Assembly: GCA_011524395.1 (NCBI GenBank)
Contig: WTKN01000181.1
Span: 20,665 to 78,263, forward strand
Length of the DNA stretch: 57,599 nt
DNA from: Moorena sp. SS36440bin_2
GTDB lineage: Bacteria > Cyanobacteriota > Cyanobacteriia > Cyanobacteriales > Coleofasciculaceae
Reading direction: 5' to 3'
The translations under genes were made by a program, and so were the position numbers. Positions 46,549-54,790 of this stretch are shown here, piece by piece (the stretch's first letter is position 1; the number at the start of each line of letters is the position of its first letter). The notes under the pieces were generated by a model. The model did no database searches. It saw nothing but the letters and a program-made list of their open reading frames with translations, and was not told where the DNA came from.

Positions 46549-48057
46549 TTAGCACTCTGGCACTCCATAGCGCTGCTGAATTTCCAGCAATTTTACCCTG
46601 GCCTCCCCAGCATTATCGGCCAACTCAGCAAACTCCAAAAATCGCTTCAATTCCTTTTTCAACAAACTCCGTTCCACTTCCCAAGTTTCCCGTCCCAAAT
46701 CTGGGGGCAAAACAATCATGTCAAATAACGTTGCCCGTTCCTTACCTGGGTGCGGTCGCAACACTCGCCCCCGCCGCTGAATAAATTGCCGGGGATTGCT
46801 ACTACTTGCCAGAATTACCGCCGTTTCAATAGATGGAATATCCACCCCTTCATCCAAACATCGAATTGCAACTAATCCCTGCAACTCCCCCCGCTCAAAT
46901 TGACGACGTAATTCCTCCCGTTCTGCCAACGGTGTCTGAGCAGTGTAAGTGTTGACCCGATACCCCAGTTGAGAACCTAGTAACTGGGTTACTGCTGCTA
47001 ACTGACGATTACTTTCATTACTCACTTGCCCATCTACCGAACCATCCCCACAATAAAATAAGGTATGGTAGGTGTTCAGTCGCTTAGCCATTAACCGCTG
47101 CAACGCCCTTAACTTGTTAGCAGCCGCCCCAACTAACCGAGCTCGTTGCATCAATAACGATGTTAACGTAGGGTCATTTTCTATATCGTCTGCTTCCCCT
47201 AATGCCCAACCAATCCGTTGAGTTAATTTAGCATAGGCAATATTTTCCGCTTCTGTTAATTCCACGAACACCGGATAGTATAGGTAACGCACTAGCGCTC
47301 CTTGGCGAATCGCATCGGCTAAGGTCAGTTCTGGTTGTAATACTGAACCAAAATAGTCAAACAACGCTTCTGTGCCAGCTTCATCAAAATGCCGTTCCGG
47401 TGTAGCTGACAGACCAAGGCGCAGTCCAATGTTACGGGGTAAACTCTTTTCGATGCGGGTAGTCCCAAAATTATGGGCTTCATCTCCCACTATCAGGGTT
47501 TTTTCTGGAAAATACTTCAGCTGAGACTGGAAACCTTCCTTAATCAGGGTAGAATTGGTAGTGATTATGGTAATAAAGGATTGTTTCCCAACCTGGAGGT
47601 TGTATAGCTGGGCAGACAGTTTACTTTGCCAGCTGTAGACACTTTCGAAGGCTAAGATCGGTTCGAGATTAAAGTGTTCGCATTCTCTTGCCCACTGGGT
47701 GACCAAGTGACGATAAGGGCAAACCACCAGCAACACCTGTAAGCCGATTTTTTGATACAGTTCCGTTGCGATCGCTAAAGCAGTAATCGTTTTACCACTA
47801 CCCGTTGCCATTTTCAGGGTTCCTCGTCCCCGATGGGCAAACCAATTGGCCACCGCTTGCCGCTGATACTGCCGCAACTGAATATCCGCTGGTATCCTAG
47901 GACATCCCTTTGGTGAGTGAGTGTCAAAGGGTAGCGGTAATTGGTAAGCTCCTCCCGATTCAGCTACTTTGATATTACGGGAGGGCTGATAGTATCCTCG
48001 TGCTGCTACACGTTCCCAATTTCCTGATAGCAATAATGGGAATTTATTGTTCCTCAT
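46549..48057 (-). CDS. SF2 DEAH-box helicase, related to phosphorothioation-system restriction enzymes
   Basis: A 502-residue superfamily II DNA translocase/helicase. Walker A MATGSGKT (83-90), DEAH (192-195), SATPE (217-221) and the arginine-finger motif QFIQRRGRVLRPHPGK (about 430-445) are all present. The order and spacing match a cyanobacterial family often labelled DNA phosphorothioation system restriction enzyme. No nuclease domain is visible and no dnd genes are in the window, so the role could instead be in repair or general DNA processing. The start MRNNKFPLL is the first in frame. It converges on the rubredoxin gene. Confidence 0.85.
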   Translation of the reverse strand: MRNNKFPLLLSGNWERVAARGYYQPSRNIKVAESGGAYQLPLPFDTHSPKGCPRIPADIQLRQYQRQAVANWFAHRGRGTLKMATGSGKTITALAIATELYQKIGLQVLLVVCPYRHLVTQWARECEHFNLEPILAFESVYSWQSKLSAQLYNLQVGKQSFITIITTNSTLIKEGFQSQLKYFPEKTLIVGDEAHNFGTTRIEKSLPRNIGLRLGLSATPERHFDEAGTEALFDYFGSVLQPELTLADAIRQGALVRYLYYPVFVELTEAENIAYAKLTQRIGWALGEADDIENDPTLTSLLMQRARLVGAAANKLRALQRLMAKRLNTYHTLFYCGDGSVDGQVSNESNRQLAAVTQLLGSQLGYRVNTYTAQTPLAEREELRRQFERGELQGLVAIRCLDEGVDIPSIETAVILASSSNPRQFIQRRGRVLRPHPGKERATLFDMIVLPPDLGRETWEVERSLLKKELKRFLEFAELADNAGEARVKLLEIQQRYGVPEC

Positions 48058-48207
48058 TGGTCATTGGTAATTTGGTATGTGATAATTGCTATTTTTTATT
48101 TAGTATTTGCTATTTTTCGATTTAGTATTTGCTGTTTTTTATTGGCTATTTACTACTTGCTATTTTCTAGTTTACTGGATGCAAGCAAGTCTTTTTTATT
48201 TTATTTT

Positions 48208-49308
48208 TTACCGTTTTCCTTGGTCAGCAAACACCTCAATTTCCCCTGCCCTAGAGGGTTGGCATGCCACATTACCAATTGGCTGAGAACCTAACCCCGA
48301 TAGCCCATCAACCTGCTTAATGCGACAAGACTTGGTGAAGGAATAAGAGTCAGGTTTGGTGTCAGGGTTTGAACGGGGACCATTCCAATTAGCCTGCAAG
48401 TCTAAGTTATAGTCATACCCAGACTCCCTGGATGAAAATTTATAGGTCACTTTCCATAGAGGATCTTCAGCAACCGGTGAGCTTTGTTTGGCTTGATATT
48501 CAATCCCCTTCAGCAACTTTTTGTGATTTACTTTAAGCAGGGATTTCTCAACCTCTGACCAAGATTTTTCATTCAACTCTTCTTTCAATTCAACTTCCAT
48601 CCCCTCTAATATAGATACACCTCTAGATACCATAGTGACTTGGGCAGAGGGCAATTTCCATACAAAGGAACTATGGATAAAATCATCACTCAGTAAGCTA
48701 GGATATTGCACTAGCCAGTTTTGAATCACGAAATAAAACTGTATCCAGCAGCTAATCAGGAGCTGGCTACCGAATAAGATAACTAGATATTGACGTTCTG
48801 GTGGAGACGGTTTTTTTACCTTAAATTTTACTGCTAAAATATAGGGTAAACTTGCAATTGCGGCTGATATCAATGGCCAACTAATGAACGTCAAGGATGA
48901 TAGATCTTTGGAGTCCATGCCCAATAAATAGGTACTGATACCCTCAATTCCGAGTTGGTATTCTCCAAGGTTTAAATTGATGCCGAATAGATAAATACTA
49001 GTTAATGCGCCAGTAATCCAGGGACCTAGGGGCAAGCCTGTCTTGGCATTTTTTTTCTTCTTGGCAATTCTTAGCTTAGCCGCCGCTGCCGTTACCCAGT
49101 AGACAAATAAAATAAATAAAATACCACCACAGCTTGCTATCAGCCGTTGTACAAATCCAGTGGCTAACCCTGCCATTACATAAGAAAACACAGTTAGCCA
49201 CATTATAGCCTGCCAGGAAAATGCCTTGGGAGGTTTCAGTACCTTTACCACCCAGTCTACCACCGCTAAGCCAATGACAAATTCGAAGAAGGATGTGAAA
49301 AATTTCAC
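48208..49308 (-). CDS. fraD: FraD-like filament integrity membrane protein (DUF5357)
   Basis: A 366-residue protein whose first 180 residues hold about five membrane segments; the rest is a soluble, probably periplasmic domain ending QPSRAGEIEVFADQGKR. The N-terminal segments (KPPKAFSWQAIMWLTVFSYV, GLATGFVQRLIASCGGIL) resemble FraD of heterocystous cyanobacteria. FraD builds septal junctions that let neighbouring cells of a filament exchange solutes. It follows the fraC-like gene by 8 bases, the order known from the fra operon. Assignment rests on recalled similarity and gene pairing. Confidence 0.7.
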   Translation of the reverse strand: MKFFTSFFEFVIGLAVVDWVVKVLKPPKAFSWQAIMWLTVFSYVMAGLATGFVQRLIASCGGILFILFVYWVTAAAAKLRIAKKKKNAKTGLPLGPWITGALTSIYLFGINLNLGEYQLGIEGISTYLLGMDSKDLSSLTFISWPLISAAIASLPYILAVKFKVKKPSPPERQYLVILFGSQLLISCWIQFYFVIQNWLVQYPSLLSDDFIHSSFVWKLPSAQVTMVSRGVSILEGMEVELKEELNEKSWSEVEKSLLKVNHKKLLKGIEYQAKQSSPVAEDPLWKVTYKFSSRESGYDYNLDLQANWNGPRSNPDTKPDSYSFTKSCRIKQVDGLSGLGSQPIGNVACQPSRAGEIEVFADQGKR

Positions 49309-49316
49309 GACGCTAG

Positions 49317-49877
49317 TTATCCACTAATGGGGTTGACATAAACGAAACGCAGAAACAAAAGTAGTAAGATAGCGCTATAGCTACAGGAATTAGCAATGAG
49401 GACGACCATAGCTCGATTTTCCCCACCCGATCCTCTCTGACCAGAGCGCCTAAAGGATAATGATTTTTCATCATCGGAAGCTGATTTGGAATCAGTTCCT
49501 TTATCTTCAGCTAGTTCTAAAAAGATTTTGAGTAACCTCAGCCCTGCCAGCTTAATCATAAAGGAAATAAAGAAAATTCCGATCACACTCATAGCGATAA
49601 GAGCATAAAAATTGTCTGGCTTATCCTCTGAAAAGTGATCGAAAAAGATATAACTAATCATCTGGCCTTGAAATGCTGCAGGGAGTTGGTCGTGAAGGGC
49701 AAAAAAACACCACCAACCTACAATTGTTGAAAGTAGATTAATCGATGCTGCTTGCTGCATGCTGGTTTTGCGGTTGAGTTTTAGCCCTCGTTGTAAGACT
49801 ATCCCTTCCACCGCAATTACCACCAGCAGGAAGATAGTTTGAAACACGACTGTCTGTAGGGGCCATACAGGTGCCAT
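49317..49877 (-). CDS. fraC: FraC-like filament integrity membrane protein
   Basis: A 186-residue membrane protein with hydrophobic segments near 8-28, 46-62, 88-112 and 158-178. Its start (WPLQTVVFQTIFLLVVIAVE) and the ISYIFFDHF loop before the third segment match the pattern of FraC, a septum-localised protein needed for filament integrity. A charged loop with many Ser/Asp/Lys (about 123-155) separates the last segment. It is the upstream partner of the fraD-like gene; fraE, which completes the operon in Anabaena, is not adjacent. Assigned from memory of the family. Confidence 0.7.
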   Translation of the reverse strand: MAPVWPLQTVVFQTIFLLVVIAVEGIVLQRGLKLNRKTSMQQAASINLLSTIVGWWCFFALHDQLPAAFQGQMISYIFFDHFSEDKPDNFYALIAMSVIGIFFISFMIKLAGLRLLKIFLELAEDKGTDSKSASDDEKSLSFRRSGQRGSGGENRAMVVLIANSCSYSAILLLLFLRFVYVNPISG

Positions 49878-50117
49878 AATTTTAGGTTTGCTCCAACGTC
49901 ATAATTTTCATTAAAAACCCGTTTGAGCCACATTTTACCTGCACGATTCGGTGAAACTTGGTTTTGTTGACACTTTATAGTTGATTATTTTGTGTCAACC
50001 GTCAACAGAAATGGAGCAACTAAACGGGAGCAGGTCTAATGTTCATTAAATTAGACTACCAGTAATTTTCGGATACTGGTAGTGAAATTGAATGAGGGGT
50101 GTTACCCCTAAGCCTTT

Positions 50118-50206
50118 GTCTTGATGCAGTCGCTGGGGGAACGCCAGTTGCTCATGGGGGAAACCCCCAAGACCGCACTGGCTCCCCAAGACCGCGCTGC
50201 ATCGCT
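50118..50206. repeat. Dispersed palindromic element (GTCTTGATGCAGTCGCT family)
   Basis: Outer arms GATGCAG and CTGCATC, with an inner CATGGGGGAAACCCCCA palindrome and a CCAAGACCGC motif occurring twice. Longer than the copy at 46423, as if a unit had been duplicated inside it. Confidence 0.75.
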
Positions 50207-50380
50207 TCTGGCGGGTTTTCTGTTACACTCCATAACCACAGGCTATACATTGAAGCACGACAAGGAACATCTGTAAAGATGCGATTGGCCGTAGGCCACG
50301 CTAAGCGATGCTCCTAGGTCGCCGCTACTTGAGGTGCGAACGCTCCAATTCAAAATTAAAAATTATTAATTCAAAATGAC

Positions 50381-50456
50381 AATCAGTGGGGGCTTGTACC
50401 CGCCACTGATTGAAGACCAAGTTGCGAAAATTCAGTGGGGGCTTGTACCCAGAATT
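50381..50456. repeat. Two CAGTGGGGGCTTGTACCC units, the first a perfect hairpin
   Basis: Unit one is AATCAGTGG...CCACTGATT (50381-50411) with an inner GGG-CTTGTA-CCC. Unit two (50429-50456) repeats the core TTCAGTGGGGGCTTGTACCC but its right arm is changed to pair only AATT ends. Confidence 0.6.
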
Positions 50457-50584
50457 AATTAATTCAAAATTAAGGCCGTAGGCCACGCTGCGCGAACTGA
50501 TTTTCTTTATTTTGAAGTTTGAAGTTTGAATTTTGAATTACCACTAGGGGTCAGTGTCTGGTAGTTGACTCCTGGGGCAATGCT

Positions 50585-51199
50585 ATGGTTGATGGGTGTA
50601 CCCCACACCTGACAGAGAAGCCAAAACTAGATCTTTACTATATCTTTGCTGATCAACTCCCATCATCATGGCGCAAACCTATGACACGAAATCACTATGA
50701 ACCTGAACTCAAACTGCATTCAGAAAAAGGAGTAGACTACACTAAACTGCGAGACGTACTAGCAGCAGGCAAGTGGAAAGAAGCCGACCTAGAGACAGCC
50801 AGGGTACTGTTGGAAGCAGCAGGTCGAGAAGCTCAAAAATGGCTAGATATAGAGTCCCTCAAAACATTTCCCTGTGCTGACCTGCTGACCATTGACCAGC
50901 TTTGGGTAAGATACAGCCAAGGACACTTTGGGCTTAGTGTTCAGCAGTCCATTTATCAAGAGGCCGGAGGAGACTGCGTTAGGCTAGGTGAACGGATCGG
51001 TTGGAGAGTCAGGGGAGAGTGGATAGCCTATAGTAAAATCAAATGGAATCTAGATGCCCAGATGGGACACCTACCCGTCTGTATGGCATTCATCTGGAGT
51101 AATCATCGATCTGTATCCGGTATCGTGTGGTTATCTCGGGTAGGGTGTGAGGCGTGGTATAATTCATTAATGCAAAGACTTTTAGAGTGTAGCATATAA
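50585..51199 (+). CDS. GUN4-domain protein
   Basis: A 204-residue protein with a GUN4 domain from about 45 to the end. Diagnostic segments are AAGKWKEADLETARVLL (about 60-76), FPCADLLTIDQLWVRYSQGHFGLSVQ (split by family-invariant IDQLW and FG.S.Q) and GHLP near 160. True Gun4 binds porphyrins and activates magnesium chelatase in chlorophyll synthesis. This protein has a 45-residue N-terminal stretch of unclear origin and a tail ending LMQRLLECSI that is common in the many paralogous GUN4 proteins of large cyanobacterial genomes. A signalling or accessory role is as likely as magnesium chelation. Confidence 0.82.
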   Translation: MVDGCTPHLTEKPKLDLYYIFADQLPSSWRKPMTRNHYEPELKLHSEKGVDYTKLRDVLAAGKWKEADLETARVLLEAAGREAQKWLDIESLKTFPCADLLTIDQLWVRYSQGHFGLSVQQSIYQEAGGDCVRLGERIGWRVRGEWIAYSKIKWNLDAQMGHLPVCMAFIWSNHRSVSGIVWLSRVGCEAWYNSLMQRLLECSI

Positions 51200-51996
51200 G
51201 CGTTACAGCCCAAGAAAATAATTCTTTCAAAAAAAATTTTAAACAAAAATCTTTGCTACGAATTCTATAAACATTTTACGGATTTAAAGGTTAGTTTGAT
51301 AACTTAAAACTACCAGGTCTATTGTTTGGAGCGCGCTTTGTACAAACTAGGGATGATTTGTTAGTGTATGGGTTACTCCCCACGCCCTAATACTGGTGAT
51401 GGAAGTCGATAAATCTTTTGGATCGTTTACCATAAACAAACATAATTATTTGTCTTGATGCAGTCGCTCATGGGGGTTCCCCCCAAGACCGCGCAAATCA
51501 CGCTACAGCTATGAGATAGGCTGTATCTGGATAGACAACAATGGAGTATTGAAACTCTGCGCTCTTGCATAGGCGCAGATTCTTCGGAGGAGTTAACTAA
51601 CAAATGTTAGCCATTGCTCGAAACAATCACATCAACCTAAGCTGCCGTAACACTAATAGGCTTGCAGTCCATCAGGCAGTGCCAATTACCGCTACTCTCT
51701 CACGGTGGTGGGGGTTGAGGTTACCTTTAAGTATGTGGTTTGATTCACTAGCCTTAAAGCCTTTGCTTGCAGGGGCTAAAACTAGACTAGGTGCCTGTAG
51801 CCAATCAATAATTTCGATTGATTGTCTTTTCAGTGGAAGCTCCCACCATTGGGAGTCCCAGCCAAGCTTAAAGTTTTTTTTGTATAACTATTATTGTATT
51901 ACTTTTACAGCAGTTAAAATCGCCTCCTTGCGTTTTATCAATCATATAAATGACCACATAAATCATAGTAGTTTCCACTGTCCCGTGAGGCTTTAG
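51200..51996. other. Intergenic region with palindromic element and possible mobile-element end
   Basis: Holds a GTCTTGATGCAG element (51452-51504) and an odd 130-codon frame (51604-51996) ending exactly before the DUF3084 start. The frame is preceded by GGAGGAG but runs through hairpins AATCAAT/ATTGATT (about 51804-51824) and CTCCCA/TGGGAG (about 51840-51855). That arrangement resembles the 3' end of an IS200/IS605-type element rather than a protein gene. Confidence 0.4.
51452..51504. repeat. Dispersed palindromic element (GTCTTGATGCAGTCGCT family)
   Basis: Starts TGTCTTGATGCAGTCGCTCA and has the CATGGGGG-TTC-CCCCC inner palindrome, then AAGACCGCGCAAATCACGCT, the same right end as the copy at 55911. 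The usual CTGCATC arm is missing, so this is a distinct subtype. Confidence 0.7.
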
Positions 51997-53535
51997 ATGA
52001 CCAGCGCTTATATCCTGATAGCCTCAATTTTGGTGTTGGGGGGGTTACTCGCTACCTTAGGCGATCGCATGGGTACACGAGTAGGAAAAGCACGGCTGAG
52101 TTTATTTAATCTACGTCCCCGTACTACTGCCACAGTAGTAACAATTATCACCGGTGGCTTAATTTCCGCCTCGACCTTGGGGATTTTGTTTGCCACCAGC
52201 GAGTCTCTACGGGATGGGATTTTTGAACTTGATAATATCCTCAAAAAACTTAGAAGTGCTCGCCGGGAGGTCAGCCAATTAGAGGATGAGAAAAATCGAG
52301 TAGCGCAGAAGTTAGAGGAGGCCAAAGCAGAGCAAATAGAGGTTCAGAAGCGTTTGGATCAAACCAATCGAAATTTCCAACAGGCTCAAAATCAACTGAA
52401 AGATATCTCTGCTCAGGTTGGGGTGCTGCGTACTGAAATTAAGTCACTCCTAGGGGAACGTCAGTTGCTAATCCAACAGCGGAATCAACTCAATGAACAA
52501 ATTACCCAACTCCAGAGCCAAATCACTCAATTAAAAGAATTGGTCAAAAAACGGGATCAGGAAATGCTGGAGCTAGACCAAGCTATCCAGGAGCGAGACC
52601 AAGCTATCCTCAAACAAGACCAAACGATCCAACAGCGGGATCAGGAGCTGGCTGACAAAGACCAAGCTATAAAACAATTTGACCGGAAAATTGCTGAACG
52701 GGATCAAGTCATTGCTCAGCGTGAAACTTTCCTAAAACAACTCGAACAAGAACTTAAAGAACTTGAACAACAACTTAAACAAAAGGAGCGTCAACTTGCG
52801 GAACGTAATAAACAACTTGAATCACAAGAAAAACAACTAGCTTTTTTAAAACGGGAACTAGCAATTCTAGAACAGTACTATCAGAATTATCGAGTACTGC
52901 GTCAGGGAAATGTTGCTTTAATTCGTGGTCAGGTACTCACTTCTGGAGTAGTACGAATTGTCGATCCAACAGCGGTAAATCAAGCCGTTGATCAACTGTT
53001 GACCCAAGCTAATAAGACAGCCGTAGACATTACCCGTGCTAGTAGCAGTAATTTCCAAGAGCCACTGGTGCAAATTACTCAAGCACAAGTGGATCAGTTA
53101 GTCCAGCAGATTCAAGATGGTAGAGACTACGTGGTGCGAATTCTCTCAGCGGGTAACTACGTTGAGGGGGAAAAATCAATACAAGTATTTGCAGATGCAG
53201 CCCTCAATCAGCTTGTCTTTAAGGGGGGTGATGTCCTTGCTACCATCTCCACTAATCCCTCAACTATGACCAATGAGCAAATCCGCAAGCGGCTCGATCA
53301 GTTATTGGCAGCCTCTGAGTTCCGTGCCCGTCGCGCTGGGATTTTGGGTGATATTCAAGTTGGAGATGGTCGGCTGAGCACCTTAATCAACTTTATTGAG
53401 CAGCTGGAGCAGTATGGCCAACCCCTTAATGTCAAGGCTATTGCCCAAGAAACTGCCTACACAGCTGGTCCTTTAAAAATGCAGCTGGTAGCGAGCTACA
53501 ATGGAGAAGATGTTTTTAAAACTATTGTTAACTAG
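51997..53535 (+). CDS. DUF3084 coiled-coil membrane protein
   Basis: A 512-residue conserved cyanobacterial protein of unknown function. Two membrane segments near 4-22 and 45-66 are separated by a basic loop (RVGKARLSLFNLRPRTTA). A very long coiled coil follows (about 75-295), in which RDQ/KDQ heptad blocks repeat near 185-240. A folded C-terminal domain (about 300-512) carries LRQGNVALIRGQVL and RIGI-like RRAGILGD segments typical of DUF3084. It probably spans the membrane and reaches a partner by its coiled coil, which is inference. A hairpin overlaps its stop codon. Confidence 0.9.
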   Translation: MTSAYILIASILVLGGLLATLGDRMGTRVGKARLSLFNLRPRTTATVVTIITGGLISASTLGILFATSESLRDGIFELDNILKKLRSARREVSQLEDEKNRVAQKLEEAKAEQIEVQKRLDQTNRNFQQAQNQLKDISAQVGVLRTEIKSLLGERQLLIQQRNQLNEQITQLQSQITQLKELVKKRDQEMLELDQAIQERDQAILKQDQTIQQRDQELADKDQAIKQFDRKIAERDQVIAQRETFLKQLEQELKELEQQLKQKERQLAERNKQLESQEKQLAFLKRELAILEQYYQNYRVLRQGNVALIRGQVLTSGVVRIVDPTAVNQAVDQLLTQANKTAVDITRASSSNFQEPLVQITQAQVDQLVQQIQDGRDYVVRILSAGNYVEGEKSIQVFADAALNQLVFKGGDVLATISTNPSTMTNEQIRKRLDQLLAASEFRARRAGILGDIQVGDGRLSTLINFIEQLEQYGQPLNVKAIAQETAYTAGPLKMQLVASYNGEDVFKTIVN

Positions 53536-53555
53536 CTACCTTGTTAAGTAGCTAG
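53532..53555. terminator. Hairpin overlapping the stop codons of two convergent genes
   Basis: CTAGCTAC (53532-53539) and GTAGCTAG (53548-53555) form a perfect 8-bp stem with an 8-base loop. It covers the TAG of the DUF3084 gene and the TAA of the convergent small gene. Confidence 0.45.
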
Positions 53556-53891
53556 CTCCTCCGCAACTTGCCAATCGGGATTGTTATTAACTGCCTCCTG
53601 AAGTAGCTCAAAAATTTGCCGACAATGGTTATTAACCTGTAGAGGTAACTCTTCATTTTTGACGACAAAATTGATGGGAACTTGTTGAGCAGTGGCTTTG
53701 GATTTGTCAATCAATACGTCCACTGTCACCAGCTTGGTAAAGGATATATTACCCGGACTCTCTCTTGCCATTATATAGTCATCACTCTCGTAGAGAATTT
53801 CCAAATCGCAGGATTTTAGAACCTCAATGAGTAACGGCAAAAGACGATCAAGGGAAATAGTTATTTTAATCGAACGAGTGTAGCGAGCCAT
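53544..53891 (-). CDS. Conserved-looking small protein, unknown function
   Basis: A 115-residue soluble protein with alternating strands and helices: MARYTRSIKITISLDRLLPL, then SDDYIMARESPG and FTKLVTVDVLIDKS, and a helical tail IFELLQEAVNNNPDWQVAEELA. No cysteines of note, signal peptide or membrane segment apart from a single Cys in each half. It converges tightly on the DUF3084 gene, eight bases apart. It looks like a conserved cyanobacterial protein; no function was recognised. Confidence 0.7.
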   Translation of the reverse strand: MARYTRSIKITISLDRLLPLLIEVLKSCDLEILYESDDYIMARESPGNISFTKLVTVDVLIDKSKATAQQVPINFVVKNEELPLQVNNHCRQIFELLQEAVNNNPDWQVAEELAT

Positions 53892-53929
53892 ATAGACCTG
53901 GGGCTTGCTGATAGCTAAACTTTTCTATC

Positions 53930-54140
53930 TTGACATTCCCCCGTGGGAGGGATTGCTCGCACGGGGGATTCTCGGTTCATCGACTCGCCATAACCTGACA
54001 GGTTTATACCAACCAAGCTAGAGGGCAAATCTCCCTAAGGGTTTTAGGTCTTATTGACCCAGTTTTCCCCATTCCCTGCTGTAACTTGTTTATCCGGCTG
54101 TTGATAGCTAACTAGTTTTTTGCTTCTAAGCCGACCTAGG
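53930..54140 (-). mobile_element. Decayed right end of an IS200/IS605 (tnpB-type) element
   Basis: On the minus strand a stretch reads KPVRLWRVDEPRIPRASNPS and ends in a TAG near 53928, the style of TnpB C-terminal tails. It coincides with a strong hairpin: CCCCCGTG (53938-53945) with CACGGGGG (53960-53967). Such a G/C hairpin at the 3' end is where the guide-RNA scaffold of these elements lies. Upstream on that strand the frame is broken (TAG within 12 codons) and no TnpB catalytic part remains. Confidence 0.4.
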
Positions 54141-54444
54141 TAACCAAATTGTTAGGCAAGGATTACGCAGTACCGATACTTTTCACTTTACTGTACGGAC
54201 GAAGGATTTGGGGAATAAATTATTGTTTTTTTAACTTATTTTTAAATTATTGTTTTAAGTTATTGGTTTAACTTGTTGGTTTATTACTGTATTAGTTGAT
54301 TAACTAATTTCTTTGTAACTTTTGTTACTTGCTAACTTTTTCGTTCCTACTCTTATTAAAACTTCCTTGTAATCCAGGGTTATCTTAACGCAATTAGATT
54401 CAGATGTCAATAAAACTATCCACGGCCGTTTAAACCTTTCCACA

Positions 54445-54660
54445 CGCTCACGTTTCGTAAGCATATGCCCTACGCGCAGGCTACGCCAACAGCTATCAGC
54501 TTATGTGCTTAGCACACGCCGACTGAATAAAACAAGTAAGCTAGGGTTTAATCTATGTTACGTCAGCACCTCAATTAGCTTGAGCCGTCAGCCATTTGCG
54601 AATGGCTGACGCCTGTTCGCGCAGCGTGAGCTAAAAGCTCACGGCTAACGGCTGAATGCT
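54445..54660. repeat. Cluster of dispersed palindromic repeats
   Basis: Includes CTACGCGCAGGCTACGCCAA, then AGCCGTCAGCCATT...AATGGCTGACG (about 54582-54612; arms CGTCAGCCATT and AATGGCTGACG) and TGAGCTTTTAGCTCACGG-like arms near 54626-54643. The CAGCTATCAGCTTA and GCGCAGCGTGAGC modules are of the same style as the GGCCGTAGGCCACGCT repeats. Confidence 0.6.
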
Positions 54661-54790
54661 TACCACGTTTCATCCCCGTTTTAAAAAGACGGAGTTTTCA
54701 AGGACGGAGTTTTCAAGGAAAGACCCAAGGGGGTAAGCTTGTGCGAAGGTAAGATTTTTTATAATAATCGAATTTTCAAACATACTAACC

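Larger units (their letters stand above)
49878..50584. other. Repeat-rich intergenic region
   Basis: 707 bases containing a GTCTTGATGCAG element (50118-50206), GGCCGTAGGCCACGCT copies (near 50287 and 50473), two CAGTGGGGGCTTGTACCC units (50381-50411 and 50429-50456) and short TTTGAAG/AATTCAAAATTA repeats (about 50345-50378, 50460-50540). No real gene was recognised before 50585. Confidence 0.6.
53892..54790. other. Intergenic region with mobile-element relic and palindromic repeats
   Basis: About 900 bases without an intact gene. From left to right: an IS200/IS605-like end (53930-54140), AT-rich low-complexity sequence rich in TTATTGTTTTTTAAC (about 54210-54330), and GC-rich dispersed palindromes (54445-54520 and 54580-54660). 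Confidence 0.5.

Noticed and set aside
46285-46784. Plus-strand frames overlapping the rubredoxin 3' part and the helicase end
   Set aside because: They are antisense or out of frame to two well-supported genes and read through a palindromic repeat.
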